Below are positions 17,563 through 25,962 of a stretch of DNA of 64,000 nucleotides, piece after piece. A program made the position numbers and the translations under genes. Source of the stretch: Marinimicrobium locisalis (GTDB lineage: Bacteria > Pseudomonadota > Gammaproteobacteria > Pseudomonadales > Cellvibrionaceae); contig NZ_JBDLLG010000027.1 in assembly GCF_039822625.1 (NCBI RefSeq), positions 1-64,000 on the forward strand. Reading direction: 5' to 3'. The notes under the pieces were generated by a model. It saw nothing but the letters and a program-made list of their open reading frames with translations, was not told the DNA's origin and searched no databases. The first letter of the stretch is position 1; each line of letters starts with the position of its first letter.

Positions 17563-19698
17563 TCAAGCGCTGGCCTGAATGGCGGTGAGGGCGATGGTGT
17601 AGAGAATGTCGTCCACCGAGGCGCCGCGCGAGAGGTCGTTTACCGGTTTGCGCAGGCCCTGGAGCATGGGGCCGATGCTGACCAGGTTGGCGCTGCGCTG
17701 GACGGCTTTGTAGGTGGTGTTGCCGGTGTTGAGGTCCGGGAAGATGAACACGTTGGCCTTGCCCGCCACCGGGCTGTCCGGCGCTTTGCTTTTGGCGACG
17801 GAGGGCACGCTCGCCGCGTCGTACTGGAGGGGGCCGTCGATGATCAGGTCCGGGCGCTTTTCCTGGGCGAGGCGGGTGGCTTCGCGCACTTTTTCCACGT
17901 CGCTGCCGGAGCCGGATTTGCCGGTGGAGTAGCTGATCATCGCGATGCGCGGGTCGATGCCGAAGGCGATGGCGGAGTCGCCGGATTGGATGGCGATGTC
18001 GGCCAGCTCCTCGGCGTTCGGGTCCGGGTTGACGGCGCAGTCTCCATAGATGACCGGCTGCTCGGGCAGGAGCATAAAGAATATGGAGGAGACCAGGGCC
18101 GCGTCCGGCTTGGTTTTAATCAACTGCAACGCCGGGCGAATGGTGTTGGCGGTGGTGTGCACGGCGCCGGAGACCAGGCCGTCCACATCCCCTTGGGCGA
18201 GCATCATGGTGGCGAGGACGACGGTGTCTTCGAGCATGGCTTCGGCCATGGGTTCGGTCAGGCCTTTGTGTTTGCGCAGGGCGACCATGGGGGCCACATA
18301 ACGGGCGCGGACGGTTTCCGGGTCGATGATTTCCACATCATCCGGCAGGGTCACGTTGTGGCTGGCGGCCACGCTGTGAATTTCATCGGGTTTGCCGATC
18401 AGCACGCAGCGTGCAATTTTTTTCTGGTGGCACAGCGCGGCGGCCTGAACGGTGCGCGGCTCCTCCCCTTCGGGCAACACAATACGTTTGCCGCCGGCAC
18501 GGGCGCGTTGCACCAACTGGTAACGAAACGCCGGCGGCGAGAGCCGCTTTTCCAGTTTCACTTGCGTGCGCTCGATCAGCCAGCGGGCGTCCAGCTCCGC
18601 GGCGGCGGCGTCCATGACGTTGTTGATGCGCTCAACGTCATCGGGCGGCACTTCGGTGTTCATGTTGTTCAGTTGCTGCGCCACCTTGAAGGTGTTGCCT
18701 CCCACCAGCATCACCGGCAGGCCGGTTTTAAGAGCCGCCTGGCACAGGGTCATGACTTGGGGGTCGGGCAGGATGCTGCCGGTTAACAGGACCCCAGCGA
18801 GCGGCACGCCGTTCAGCGCGGCCATGCAGCTGGCGACCAGAATGTCTTCCCGGTCACCGGGGATAACCACAAGGGTACCGGCCTTTAGGGTTTGCAGCAT
18901 GTTTTTCATGGTGCGGGCGCAAACGGTGATGTTCTGCACCCGCCGCTCGGTTAACTGACCTTCGTTTAACACCTCGGCTTTGAGGTAATCGCACACATCC
19001 CTCGCCCGGGGGGCAACCAGGTGTGGATGCCAGCGAATGGCGCCCAGGCAGCGAAACCGATCCTGGGAGAACACGGGCAAGGAGGCGATAATTCGCTCAA
19101 GGCCGATATCGACCGGCGTATCGTCATTGGGTTCTTCCCCGGCCAGGACTTGTTGGTTTTCCAGATCCGGCGCGCCCACTTTGTTAAGCACGCAGCCGAG
19201 CAGCCGTGGGTTGTTAAAGCCGCCGAACAGGCTGGCGGTCATTTTGATGCGTTCATTCAGCTGCGCGGTGCTGTCGGCGTTTTTCGCGGCGACGAGGATG
19301 ATGTCCGCATCCAGCGCTTTGGCCATTTCCTGGTTGAGGCGGTCGATGTAGTTGTTGTCGGCGAGCGGCACCAGCCCCTCGACAATCACCACTTCGGCTT
19401 GCTGGGCGGATTGTTGGTACACCTGGATGACGTCTTCCATGAAGGCGTCGGCCTTGCCCTGGGCGAGTGTCTGTTGCGCGTCCACCAGCCGCAGGGGCTC
19501 GGCGGGGGTTAGCCCCAGGGTGGAGTGGGCCATGTGGGTGGAGCGTTCCGGCCCGCGATCATCCCCCGAGCGCTGGGCGATGGGCTTGCAGAAGGCGACC
19601 TTGACCCCCAGTTGGTCCAGTGCCCGGACCAGGCCCAGGGAGACCGAGGTCAGGCCGGTGCCGGCGCTGGTGGCGGTGATGAAAAAAGTGTGTTGCAC
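17563..19698 (-). CDS. pta: Phosphate acetyltransferase
   Basis: 711 residues, the length of the long gammaproteobacterial Pta. It interconverts acetyl-CoA and acetyl phosphate in the cytoplasm. The N-terminus is a P-loop-like, BioD-related domain (TATSAGTGLTSVSLGL), followed by a DRTGG-type regulatory domain at about 230-345 and the catalytic PTA domain from about residue 390 (RAGGKRIVLPEGEEPRTVQA) to the end, including VYGDCAVNPDPNAEELADIA-type motifs. It follows ackA by 22 bp, so ackA-pta is an operon for acetate overflow or acetate uptake and for setting acetyl-phosphate levels. Nothing unusual in the sequence. Confidence 0.97.
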   Translation of the reverse strand: MQHTFFITATSAGTGLTSVSLGLVRALDQLGVKVAFCKPIAQRSGDDRGPERSTHMAHSTLGLTPAEPLRLVDAQQTLAQGKADAFMEDVIQVYQQSAQQAEVVIVEGLVPLADNNYIDRLNQEMAKALDADIILVAAKNADSTAQLNERIKMTASLFGGFNNPRLLGCVLNKVGAPDLENQQVLAGEEPNDDTPVDIGLERIIASLPVFSQDRFRCLGAIRWHPHLVAPRARDVCDYLKAEVLNEGQLTERRVQNITVCARTMKNMLQTLKAGTLVVIPGDREDILVASCMAALNGVPLAGVLLTGSILPDPQVMTLCQAALKTGLPVMLVGGNTFKVAQQLNNMNTEVPPDDVERINNVMDAAAAELDARWLIERTQVKLEKRLSPPAFRYQLVQRARAGGKRIVLPEGEEPRTVQAAALCHQKKIARCVLIGKPDEIHSVAASHNVTLPDDVEIIDPETVRARYVAPMVALRKHKGLTEPMAEAMLEDTVVLATMMLAQGDVDGLVSGAVHTTANTIRPALQLIKTKPDAALVSSIFFMLLPEQPVIYGDCAVNPDPNAEELADIAIQSGDSAIAFGIDPRIAMISYSTGKSGSGSDVEKVREATRLAQEKRPDLIIDGPLQYDAASVPSVAKSKAPDSPVAGKANVFIFPDLNTGNTTYKAVQRSANLVSIGPMLQGLRKPVNDLSRGASVDDILYTIALTAIQASA

Positions 19699-19720
19699 GG
19701 CAGTCCGCTCCCGCTCGCAG

Positions 19721-20899
19721 TCAGTGTTGTGTCAGTCGGTAGGCGTCATTGGCGATGACCCATTCCTCGCGGGTGGGAATCACCAGTGCCGCCGGCGAGC
19801 CCGGGGCGGTAATCCGGCCCTGGTCATCGCCATTGGCTCGATTCAGGGCCGAATCGCATTCGAACCCAAACAGGGGCAAGTGCTTGAGCACCTGCTCGCG
19901 TACCGGTGCGGCGTTTTCGCCGATGCCGCCGGTAAAGACCAGCGCGTCCAGGCGCGGGAGGCTCGCGGCCAGCGCGCCAATGTGCCGGGCGAGCCGAAAG
20001 CAAAAAACATCGATGGCCCGTTGGGCGTTGGCGTTGCCCGAGGCCGCCGCTTCGGTCAGGGTGCGCATGTCATTGGACAGCTCCGAGAGCCCCAGCAGGC
20101 CGCTTTCCCGGTTAAGCATGGTGGTGATTTCATTGAGGGTCAGGTCGAGCCGGTCAGCCAGGAATTCGTGCAGGCCGGGGTCGACGTCGCCGCTGCGGGT
20201 GCCCATTACCAGCCCTTCCAGGGGCGTCATGCCCATGGTGGTGTCCACCGAGCGGCCATTGCGCACCGCCGTGGCGCTGCACCCGTTGCCCAAGTGGGCG
20301 GTTATCAGACCGTGGTCGCTCGGGTCCAGTTCCAGCCGGCGCACGGCCTCGCCCGCCACGTACTGATGGCTGGTGCCGTGAAACCCGTAGCGGCGCACGC
20401 CCTGTTCCCGGTAAAGGCGCATGGGCACGGGGTAGAGGTAAGCCTCGGGTGCCAGGCTCTGGTGGAAGGCGGTATCGAACACCGCAACTTGGGGGGTGTT
20501 CGGGTACAAGCGCTGCATGGCGCGGATGCCCAACAGGCTGGGCGGGTTGTGCAGCGGCGCCAGGCTGGCGCAGCGGTCTATTTCTTCGACCACCGACTCC
20601 TCAATGACCACCGAGCCGGAGAACGCTTCCCCGCCGTGGACCACCCGGTGGCCGATGGCAAGCGGCGCGCCCAGGTCTTCAACTAGCGCGTACACCTCCC
20701 GCAGCGCCCCTTCGTGCCCCTGGTCGGGAATCTCACGCTGCTGTTTCTCGCCCTCGCCCCGCCAGCTCAGCAGCGCCTGGGGCGATTCCAGCCGTTCGGC
20801 CAAGCCGGCGATCACCTCTTTTTCGGCGTGCATGTCGAAGAGCGAGAACTTGAGCGAAGAACTGCCCGAGTTGATGACCAGTACGGGAGAACGAACCAT
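19721..20899 (-). CDS. ackA: Acetate kinase
   Basis: 392 residues from ATG 20899, preceded by GGAG; a TTG eight codons earlier is not needed. It phosphorylates acetate with ATP or runs in reverse from acetyl phosphate. The protein opens with the family signature VLVINSGSSSLKFSLF and carries FHGTSHQYV, GNGCSATAVRNG with the VDTTMGMTPLEGLVMGTRSG region, and FTGGIGENAAPVR near the C-terminus, all hallmarks of the acetokinase fold. Full length. It is the first gene of ackA-pta and lies about 80 bp downstream of mutM on the same strand. Confidence 0.97.
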   Translation of the reverse strand: MVRSPVLVINSGSSSLKFSLFDMHAEKEVIAGLAERLESPQALLSWRGEGEKQQREIPDQGHEGALREVYALVEDLGAPLAIGHRVVHGGEAFSGSVVIEESVVEEIDRCASLAPLHNPPSLLGIRAMQRLYPNTPQVAVFDTAFHQSLAPEAYLYPVPMRLYREQGVRRYGFHGTSHQYVAGEAVRRLELDPSDHGLITAHLGNGCSATAVRNGRSVDTTMGMTPLEGLVMGTRSGDVDPGLHEFLADRLDLTLNEITTMLNRESGLLGLSELSNDMRTLTEAAASGNANAQRAIDVFCFRLARHIGALAASLPRLDALVFTGGIGENAAPVREQVLKHLPLFGFECDSALNRANGDDQGRITAPGSPAALVIPTREEWVIANDAYRLTQH

Positions 20900-20979
20900 G
20901 AAAACTCCGGTAAACAGTAGCAACCCCCAGTGTAGCGTGTGAGCACCGCCGAGGGGAATCCGAACAAAGGGGTACTACA

Positions 20980-21792
20980 TTAACGCTGACAGGCCACGCA
21001 GTACACGGTGGTGCGGTTGTTCATGCGAATTTCCTTGAGCGCTTTGCCGCATTGCTTGCAGGGCTGGGCGCCCCGGCCATAGACCATCAGTTGCTGTTTG
21101 AAGTAGCCGGGCTGGCCGTCACCGCCGACAAAGTCCCGCAACGTGGTGCCGCCCTGTTCGATGGAGCGCTGCAGCACGAAGCGAATATTCTCCACCAGCC
21201 GCTCGAACTGCTTGCGGGTCACGGTGCCGGCTTTGCGGATGGGCTTGATGCCGGAGAAGTACAGGGCTTCGTTGGCGTAGATGTTGCCCACCCCCACGAC
21301 GGTTTTACTGTCCATCAAAAATTGTTTGATGGGCGCGGTGCGTTTACGGCTGCGTTTGAACAGGTACTCGGCGGTAAAGTCCTCACCCAGCGGCTCCGGC
21401 CCCAGGTGTGCCAGGAGTGAGTGGGCCAGTGGGTCGCCCTCCACCCAGAGCATGCAGCCAAAGCGGCGCGGGTCACAGTAGCGCAGGATGTTGTTGCCGA
21501 AGGCGATGTCGACATGGTCGTGGAAGCGCGGCGGTTCGCTTGGTGTGACGATTCGCAGGTTGCCGGACATGCCCAGGTGAATGAGGAGGGTGCCGGTGGG
21601 GAAGCGCAGTAGGAGGTATTTGCCTCGGCGTTGGGTGTCGAGGAGTTGTTGGCCTAGGAGGCTGCTTTCGAGGGTGTGGGGGATGGGCCAGCGGAGGCTG
21701 GGTTGGCGAATGTGGACGGCGGTGATTTTGCGGCGTTCGATGTGGGGGGCGATGCCGCGGCGGGTGGTTTCGACTTCGGGTAGTTCGGGCAT
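20980..21792 (-). CDS. mutM: Formamidopyrimidine-DNA glycosylase (Fpg/MutM)
   Basis: 270 residues. The start at ATG 21792 gives MPELPEVETTRRGI, placing the catalytic Pro at position 2 and the catalytic Glu at position 3; any upstream start would inactivate the enzyme. It removes 8-oxoguanine and other oxidised purines by base excision with beta,delta-elimination. The C-terminal zinc finger is complete (CKQCGKALK...CVACQR), and the VGNIYANEAL motif of the helix-two-turn-helix region is present. Upstream, toward phoR, lies a decayed palindromic repeat unit. Confidence 0.97.
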   Translation of the reverse strand: MPELPEVETTRRGIAPHIERRKITAVHIRQPSLRWPIPHTLESSLLGQQLLDTQRRGKYLLLRFPTGTLLIHLGMSGNLRIVTPSEPPRFHDHVDIAFGNNILRYCDPRRFGCMLWVEGDPLAHSLLAHLGPEPLGEDFTAEYLFKRSRKRTAPIKQFLMDSKTVVGVGNIYANEALYFSGIKPIRKAGTVTRKQFERLVENIRFVLQRSIEQGGTTLRDFVGGDGQPGYFKQQLMVYGRGAQPCKQCGKALKEIRMNNRTTVYCVACQR

Positions 21793-21876
21793 AGGGTGTT
21801 TTGGGGCCTGTGTTGCGGTTGGCAAACTATATCACGAACAGGGGCTTTTCTCTGATGGCCCTCTTTGCGAGATTTC

Positions 21877-21997
21877 TGGTCCGGCCCTGGACGGGATACA
21901 CCCTCCATAGACTCTCTGAGGCATGGATGCCGATGAGAAGCCTCCAGGGATGGATTCACGGCGGGTCTCCAAACGGTATACCTCCCGACAGACCGGA
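21877..21997 (+). repeat. Palindromic repeat unit 1 (decayed copy)
   Basis: Geometry is the same as in the copies at 27.3 and 55.2 kb: arms of 23 bp at 21890-21912 and 21965-21987 around a 52-base loop. The loop matches those copies at all but about three positions, but the arms pair poorly. The unit carries the conserved core CAGGGATGGATTCACGGCGG and ends near CCGGAAC, 33 bp from the phoR stop. It appears to be an older copy whose palindrome has drifted. Confidence 0.75.
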
Positions 21998-22030
21998 ACG
22001 TCGCGAACTGATAAAGGTTCAAACCGAAAC

Positions 22031-23323
22031 TTATTTATCTGAGGGGGTTTGGCTGAAGATGCAGGTGAAGGTGCTGCCGGTGCCGGGTTCGCTGTTGATT
22101 TGGAGTTCGCCGTCGTGGCGGAGGAGGACGTGTTTTACGATGGCCAGGCCCAGGCCGGTACCGCCGGTGCCGCTGTTGCGGCTTTGTTCTACGCGGTAGA
22201 AGCGCTGGGTCAGGTGTGGAATATGCTTGCTGTCAAAGCCCGGGCCGTTGTCGGCGACCGAAAAGAATATTTGGTTGTGAGCTTGCCACAAGCGCATGGC
22301 GATTTCGCCACCGGCCGGGGTGTATTTGACCGCGTTGGTGACCAGGTTGGAAAAGGCGCTGTGGAGTTCTTTCTCGCTGCCGAATAGCTCGAGTTCGCTG
22401 GACTCGCACTCCAGGGTAATCTCGTGGTTCTTTTCGCCACTGAGCGCCTGGGCTTCGGATTTGATGGTTTGCAGGAGCGGTTCCAGCGGAACGGGTTTGT
22501 GGTTGAAGCCCGACTCGGTGGTTTCCAGTTTGGAGAGAGTGATCAGGTCGTTGATCAGCAACGACATGCGTTTGGACTGTTGCTCCATCTGATGGAGCGC
22601 CCGGCGCCAGGGTGGGCTTAGGTCCGCGCCGCTGTCGGAGAGGGTTTCCAGGTAGCCGCTGATGACCGTGAGCGGGGTGCGCAGTTCGTGGCTGACGTTG
22701 GCCACGAAGTCCTGGCGCATTTGCTCAAGCTTGTGCAACTGAGTCACGTCCCGCACGACGATTAAGCGTTCGTTGCGGCCGAAGCGGGTAATCTGAAACT
22801 GCAGTTGTTTGGTGGTAAAGCGGGGAGAGGGAATTTCCAGCGGTTCGCTGTAGTGGCCCTCTTCAAAGTAACTGACGAAACGCGGGTGGCGGATGAAGTT
22901 GATGACCGACTTGCCCTGGTCGCTGCTGTGAAAGCCGAGCAGGCGTTGGGCCGAGGGGTTCCACCAGTCCAGGCAGCCGCGCCAGTCGAGCACGATGACC
23001 CCATCGCGCAGGGCGGAGCTGGTTTCCTGCACCCGGTTGATCACGGCTTGCAGGCTGTTCTTTTCCTGCTTTTGCCGGCGCTGTAGGTGGTAGATGTTGT
23101 CGAACAGGTCCCCCCAAATGCCACTGGACTCGGGCGGGGGTTCGTCGTTCATGTGCAGCAACCACAGATTGAGCCGGCGGATTTGCCACACCATCCAAGC
23201 CACATAGCAGCCGCCGCCGATGAGCAACGCCCACACCACCTGGTCGAGCCACAGCCCGAGCAGCGCGGAAATAGAGAGAAGAATCAGCAGGCGTCGCAGT
23301 TCGACGCTAAACCCTCGAAGCAA
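22031..23323 (-). CDS. phoR: Phosphate-regulon sensor histidine kinase PhoR
   Basis: 430 residues. An N-terminal membrane region (two hydrophobic segments within residues 9-46) is followed by a PAS domain (about 95-190), a HisKA domain with the phospho-acceptor in VSHELRTPLTVISGYLE, and a HATPase with N box NLVTNAVKYTPAGG, G1 DNGPGFD and G2 GTGLGLAIVKH. There is no large periplasmic domain, typical of PhoR, which senses phosphate through the Pst-PhoU complex. It follows phoB by 67 bp on the same strand. Confidence 0.96.
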   Translation of the reverse strand: MLRGFSVELRRLLILLSISALLGLWLDQVVWALLIGGGCYVAWMVWQIRRLNLWLLHMNDEPPPESSGIWGDLFDNIYHLQRRQKQEKNSLQAVINRVQETSSALRDGVIVLDWRGCLDWWNPSAQRLLGFHSSDQGKSVINFIRHPRFVSYFEEGHYSEPLEIPSPRFTTKQLQFQITRFGRNERLIVVRDVTQLHKLEQMRQDFVANVSHELRTPLTVISGYLETLSDSGADLSPPWRRALHQMEQQSKRMSLLINDLITLSKLETTESGFNHKPVPLEPLLQTIKSEAQALSGEKNHEITLECESSELELFGSEKELHSAFSNLVTNAVKYTPAGGEIAMRLWQAHNQIFFSVADNGPGFDSKHIPHLTQRFYRVEQSRNSGTGGTGLGLAIVKHVLLRHDGELQINSEPGTGSTFTCIFSQTPSDK

Positions 23324-23390
23324 AATAGCCGGCCTCTTGGCGGAGCCGCCGCAGTGACTCCGCTTGTAGAAACAAATCCGTTATGAGCGG

Positions 23391-24086
23391 TTAGCCCGCC
23401 TGGGTGGAAAACCGGTAGCCGGTGCCGCGCACGGTCTGTACCAGGTTTTCGTGCTCGTCCACGGCGAGGGCCTTGCGCAGCCGGCGGATGTGAACATCCA
23501 CGGTGCGCTCCTCCACATAGACGTTGCCGCCCCACACATGGTCCAACAATTGGCTGCGAGTATAAGCTCTTTCCTGGTGGGTGAGGAAGAACTCCAGGAG
23601 GCGATACTCGGTGGGGCCCATGTCCACGGGGTGGTCGTTAATGGTGACCCGGTGGCTGGCCGGGTCCAGGCACAGGCCCTGAACCCGGATCGGGTTGCCG
23701 TTGACTTGGGGGTCCGCCCGACGCAGCACCGCCTTGAGGCGAGCCACCAGTTCCCGGGGGGAAAAGGGTTTGGTGATGTAGTCATCGGCCCCGACTTCCA
23801 GGCCCTGGACTTTGTTGTCTTCCTCACCCTTGGCGGTGAGCATAATGATGGGGACTTCCGCCGTGGACTCCTCGCGCTTGAGCCGGCGGGCCAGTTCTAT
23901 GCCGCTGGTGCCGGGCATCATCCAGTCCAGCAGCACCAGATCGGGCCTTTCGTCGACGGTCAGCGCCAGTGCCTCCTGGGCGTTGCTGGCCTCAATGCAT
24001 TCGTAGTCGGCCATTTCCAGGGCGACTCGCAACATATCGCGGATCGCCGCCTCGTCGTCAACTATTAGAATCCTGCGCCCTGCCAT
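23391..24086 (-). CDS. phoB: Phosphate-regulon response regulator PhoB
   Basis: 231 residues, OmpR/PhoB family. Receiver domain at 1-120 with acidic pocket D10-D11, phospho-acceptor Asp54 in LLDWMMPG and the conserved LTAKGEE and KPFSPRELVAR segments. The winged-helix output domain fills about 130-228 (YRLLEFFLTHQERAYTRSQL and EERTVDVHIRRLRKAL). It activates phosphate-starvation genes through Pho boxes, one of which may lie about 100 bp upstream of its own start. Gene order ubiC-ubiA-phoB-phoR is shared with Pseudomonas. Confidence 0.97.
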   Translation of the reverse strand: MAGRRILIVDDEAAIRDMLRVALEMADYECIEASNAQEALALTVDERPDLVLLDWMMPGTSGIELARRLKREESTAEVPIIMLTAKGEEDNKVQGLEVGADDYITKPFSPRELVARLKAVLRRADPQVNGNPIRVQGLCLDPASHRVTINDHPVDMGPTEYRLLEFFLTHQERAYTRSQLLDHVWGGNVYVEERTVDVHIRRLRKALAVDEHENLVQTVRGTGYRFSTQAG

Positions 24087-24187
24087 AATACCTGCCTGTC
24101 ATCAGTCATCGATCGGGACGAGGCGAAACGCCGACGCCCCAAGGCTGAAAATCAACCTTTCGCGCCAACGTATTTAATAAACTCAGT

Positions 24188-24205
24188 GTTACACAATTAT
24201 GACAA
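24188..24205 (-). promoter_or_regulatory. Candidate Pho box upstream of phoB
   Basis: On the minus strand TTGTCATAATTGTGTAAC shows a good first half (TGTCATAA) and a weaker second half starting TGT eleven bases later, the spacing of the direct repeats in the Pho-box consensus. It lies about 100 bp before the phoB start, where autoregulation would act. The second half is degenerate, so this is tentative. Confidence 0.4.
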
Positions 24206-24236
24206 ACCGGGAATCCGTCCGGATTAAATCGGGTAC

Positions 24237-25133
24237 CTATGACAAATGCAGGTCCACCACGATGCCGACAAACACCGCAAAGCCTACCCAATTGTTATTG
24301 AGAAAGGCCTTGAAACAGGGGCCCCGCTCCCGGTAACGGATCAAGTAATGGTGGTACACAAACAGCCCGGCGGCCACCGCCAGCCCCAGGTGGTACCAGA
24401 GCCCGAGTTCGAACCGGCCCCCGACCAGCAGCAGGGCGTAGAGCGTCATCGCCTGAAGCAGGCCGATCATGACCCGGTCCATGTCCCCAAAGAGCACGGC
24501 CGTGGATTTAATACCGATTTTCAGGTCATCGTCCCGGTCCACCATGGCATAGAGGGTGTCGTACACCACCGTCCAAAGCAGCGCGGCGGTGTACACCAGC
24601 CAGACATCGGTGCCCAGGGAGCCCCGCTGGGCGGAAAATGCCATGGGGATCGCCCAGCCGAAAGCGGCCCCCAACACCACCTGGGGGAGATGGGTGTAGC
24701 GCTTCATAAAGGGGTAGCAGAACGCCAGGGCCACCGCCCCCAGGGACAGCAGAATGGTGAACCGGTCGGTGAGCAGCACCAACCCGAAGGCCACCAGGCA
24801 CAGGGCGACGAACAGTGTCAGGGCCTCCCGCTCGCTCACCTCTCCCGTGGCCATGGGGCGGGCCTTGGTGCGTTTGACGTGGCCGTCGAGATGGCGATCG
24901 GCGTAGTCGTTGATGACGCAGCCGGCCGAGCGCATGACAAACACGCCCAGCACAAAAATGATCAACAGATCCCAGTCCGGCAGGCCCTCGGCCGCCAGCC
25001 ACAGCGCCCAGAGCGTGGGCCAGAGCAACAAGAGCGTGCCGATGGGGCGGTTCATCCGGGTTAACCGCCAGTAGGCGGAGAGTCGATTACGCCAATCCAC
25101 CGAGCGATGGGGAATAGAAGACTTTCGGTTCAT
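24237..25133 (-). CDS. ubiA: 4-hydroxybenzoate octaprenyltransferase
   Basis: 298 residues from ATG 25133, which overlaps the ubiC stop as ATGA, so the pair is translationally coupled. It attaches the polyprenyl chain to 4-hydroxybenzoate in ubiquinone synthesis in the inner membrane. Seven to nine hydrophobic segments are visible. The family's first Asp-rich motif reads NDYADRHLDGHVKRTKARP and the second reads YDTLYAMVDRDDDLKIGIKS. N-terminal MNRPIGTLLLLWPTLWAL is characteristic. The enzyme takes the product of the upstream UbiC directly. Confidence 0.97.
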   Translation of the reverse strand: MNRKSSIPHRSVDWRNRLSAYWRLTRMNRPIGTLLLLWPTLWALWLAAEGLPDWDLLIIFVLGVFVMRSAGCVINDYADRHLDGHVKRTKARPMATGEVSEREALTLFVALCLVAFGLVLLTDRFTILLSLGAVALAFCYPFMKRYTHLPQVVLGAAFGWAIPMAFSAQRGSLGTDVWLVYTAALLWTVVYDTLYAMVDRDDDLKIGIKSTAVLFGDMDRVMIGLLQAMTLYALLLVGGRFELGLWYHLGLAVAAGLFVYHHYLIRYRERGPCFKAFLNNNWVGFAVFVGIVVDLHLS

Positions 25134-25744
25134 GAGTTCAACCGTTGGACAAAATCGGGCAAAAACACCTCGCTGACCAGCAGCGGGCGATGATCCAGCC
25201 GGAACACCGAGCGCCGGCCCCACAGGGGCTTGCCGCCCTGAAGCACCTGGGGCACATAGCGGCACCGGGGGCTCAGTTCGGCCACTTCCAGAGGCTCGCG
25301 CTCCAAATCCGGCTGGCGAAACAGAAAGCCACCCAGCGGGCGGGTATCCAGCAAGCGCAACTGGCGCAAGCGCCCTTTCAGGCTACTGATGGGCAGCAGA
25401 CTGCGGGCGAATACCCAGGGCTCTTCACACCCCCAGAGCACCACTTCCCGCACCAGGGCCCAGCGCCCGGCGGCCATACCCAGCACCCGCCCCTCGGAAT
25501 GATAGGGCCGGGCCAGCCCCTGGGAGAGGACCTGAACCCGGAACTGCCCCTGGCTGCGGGCCTTAAGGGCGGCGGTGAGCGACCCCTGGTCCAGCAACCA
25601 GGGCCCCAGGGAGGCCGGCCATGGGGCGGGCGAGCGGGCGCCGGCCCAGTGCCAGCGCGGCTCCCGCCGGTCCGGAAAGCGGGGGGCGTCACCGCCACTG
25701 GACGCTCGATGCAGGGCTTGAAGCAGCGGTTGGTCCTGAGTCAA
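25130..25744 (-). CDS. ubiC: Chorismate pyruvate-lyase
   Basis: Converts chorismate to 4-hydroxybenzoate plus pyruvate, the first committed step of ubiquinone synthesis. I prefer a TTG start at 25744 (204 residues) because GAGGAGG lies a few bases upstream; a GTG at 25792 would add 16 residues but has no ribosome binding site. Family features: a central WGCEEPWVFARSLLP segment, then TRPLGGFLF and a C-terminal RRSVFRLDHRPLLVSEVFLP containing the conserved catalytic-region Glu. Its stop overlaps the ubiA start. It is the first gene of the ubiC-ubiA pair and divergent from the dicarboxylate symporter. Confidence 0.93.
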   Translation of the reverse strand: MTQDQPLLQALHRASSGGDAPRFPDRREPRWHWAGARSPAPWPASLGPWLLDQGSLTAALKARSQGQFRVQVLSQGLARPYHSEGRVLGMAAGRWALVREVVLWGCEEPWVFARSLLPISSLKGRLRQLRLLDTRPLGGFLFRQPDLEREPLEVAELSPRCRYVPQVLQGGKPLWGRRSVFRLDHRPLLVSEVFLPDFVQRLNS

Positions 25745-25962
25745 AACACCTCCTCTGGGGCTCGAAACCGGGTGCCGTGTATTCTCCGGCACCGAGGGGC
25801 GCTATTCTAACAGCTTCCTTTCCCGCTGCAGGGCTCTCTGCCAACCTGCGCCGCCCCCATAGGCACCCCTCTCTACCGCCGCCTTGCATGCACCTTTACC
25901 CGGCCGCCCCGGGTTGCTTTAATGGGCGCCTTTGCCCAATAACACCGATAAAAGAGCTACCT

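Noticed and set aside
17494..18786. A 430-codon plus-strand open frame opposite pta
   Set aside because: It is the antisense shadow of a GC-rich, highly conserved gene. Its composition (His, Gly, Val, Asp-rich) and lack of a ribosome binding site fit a mirror frame.
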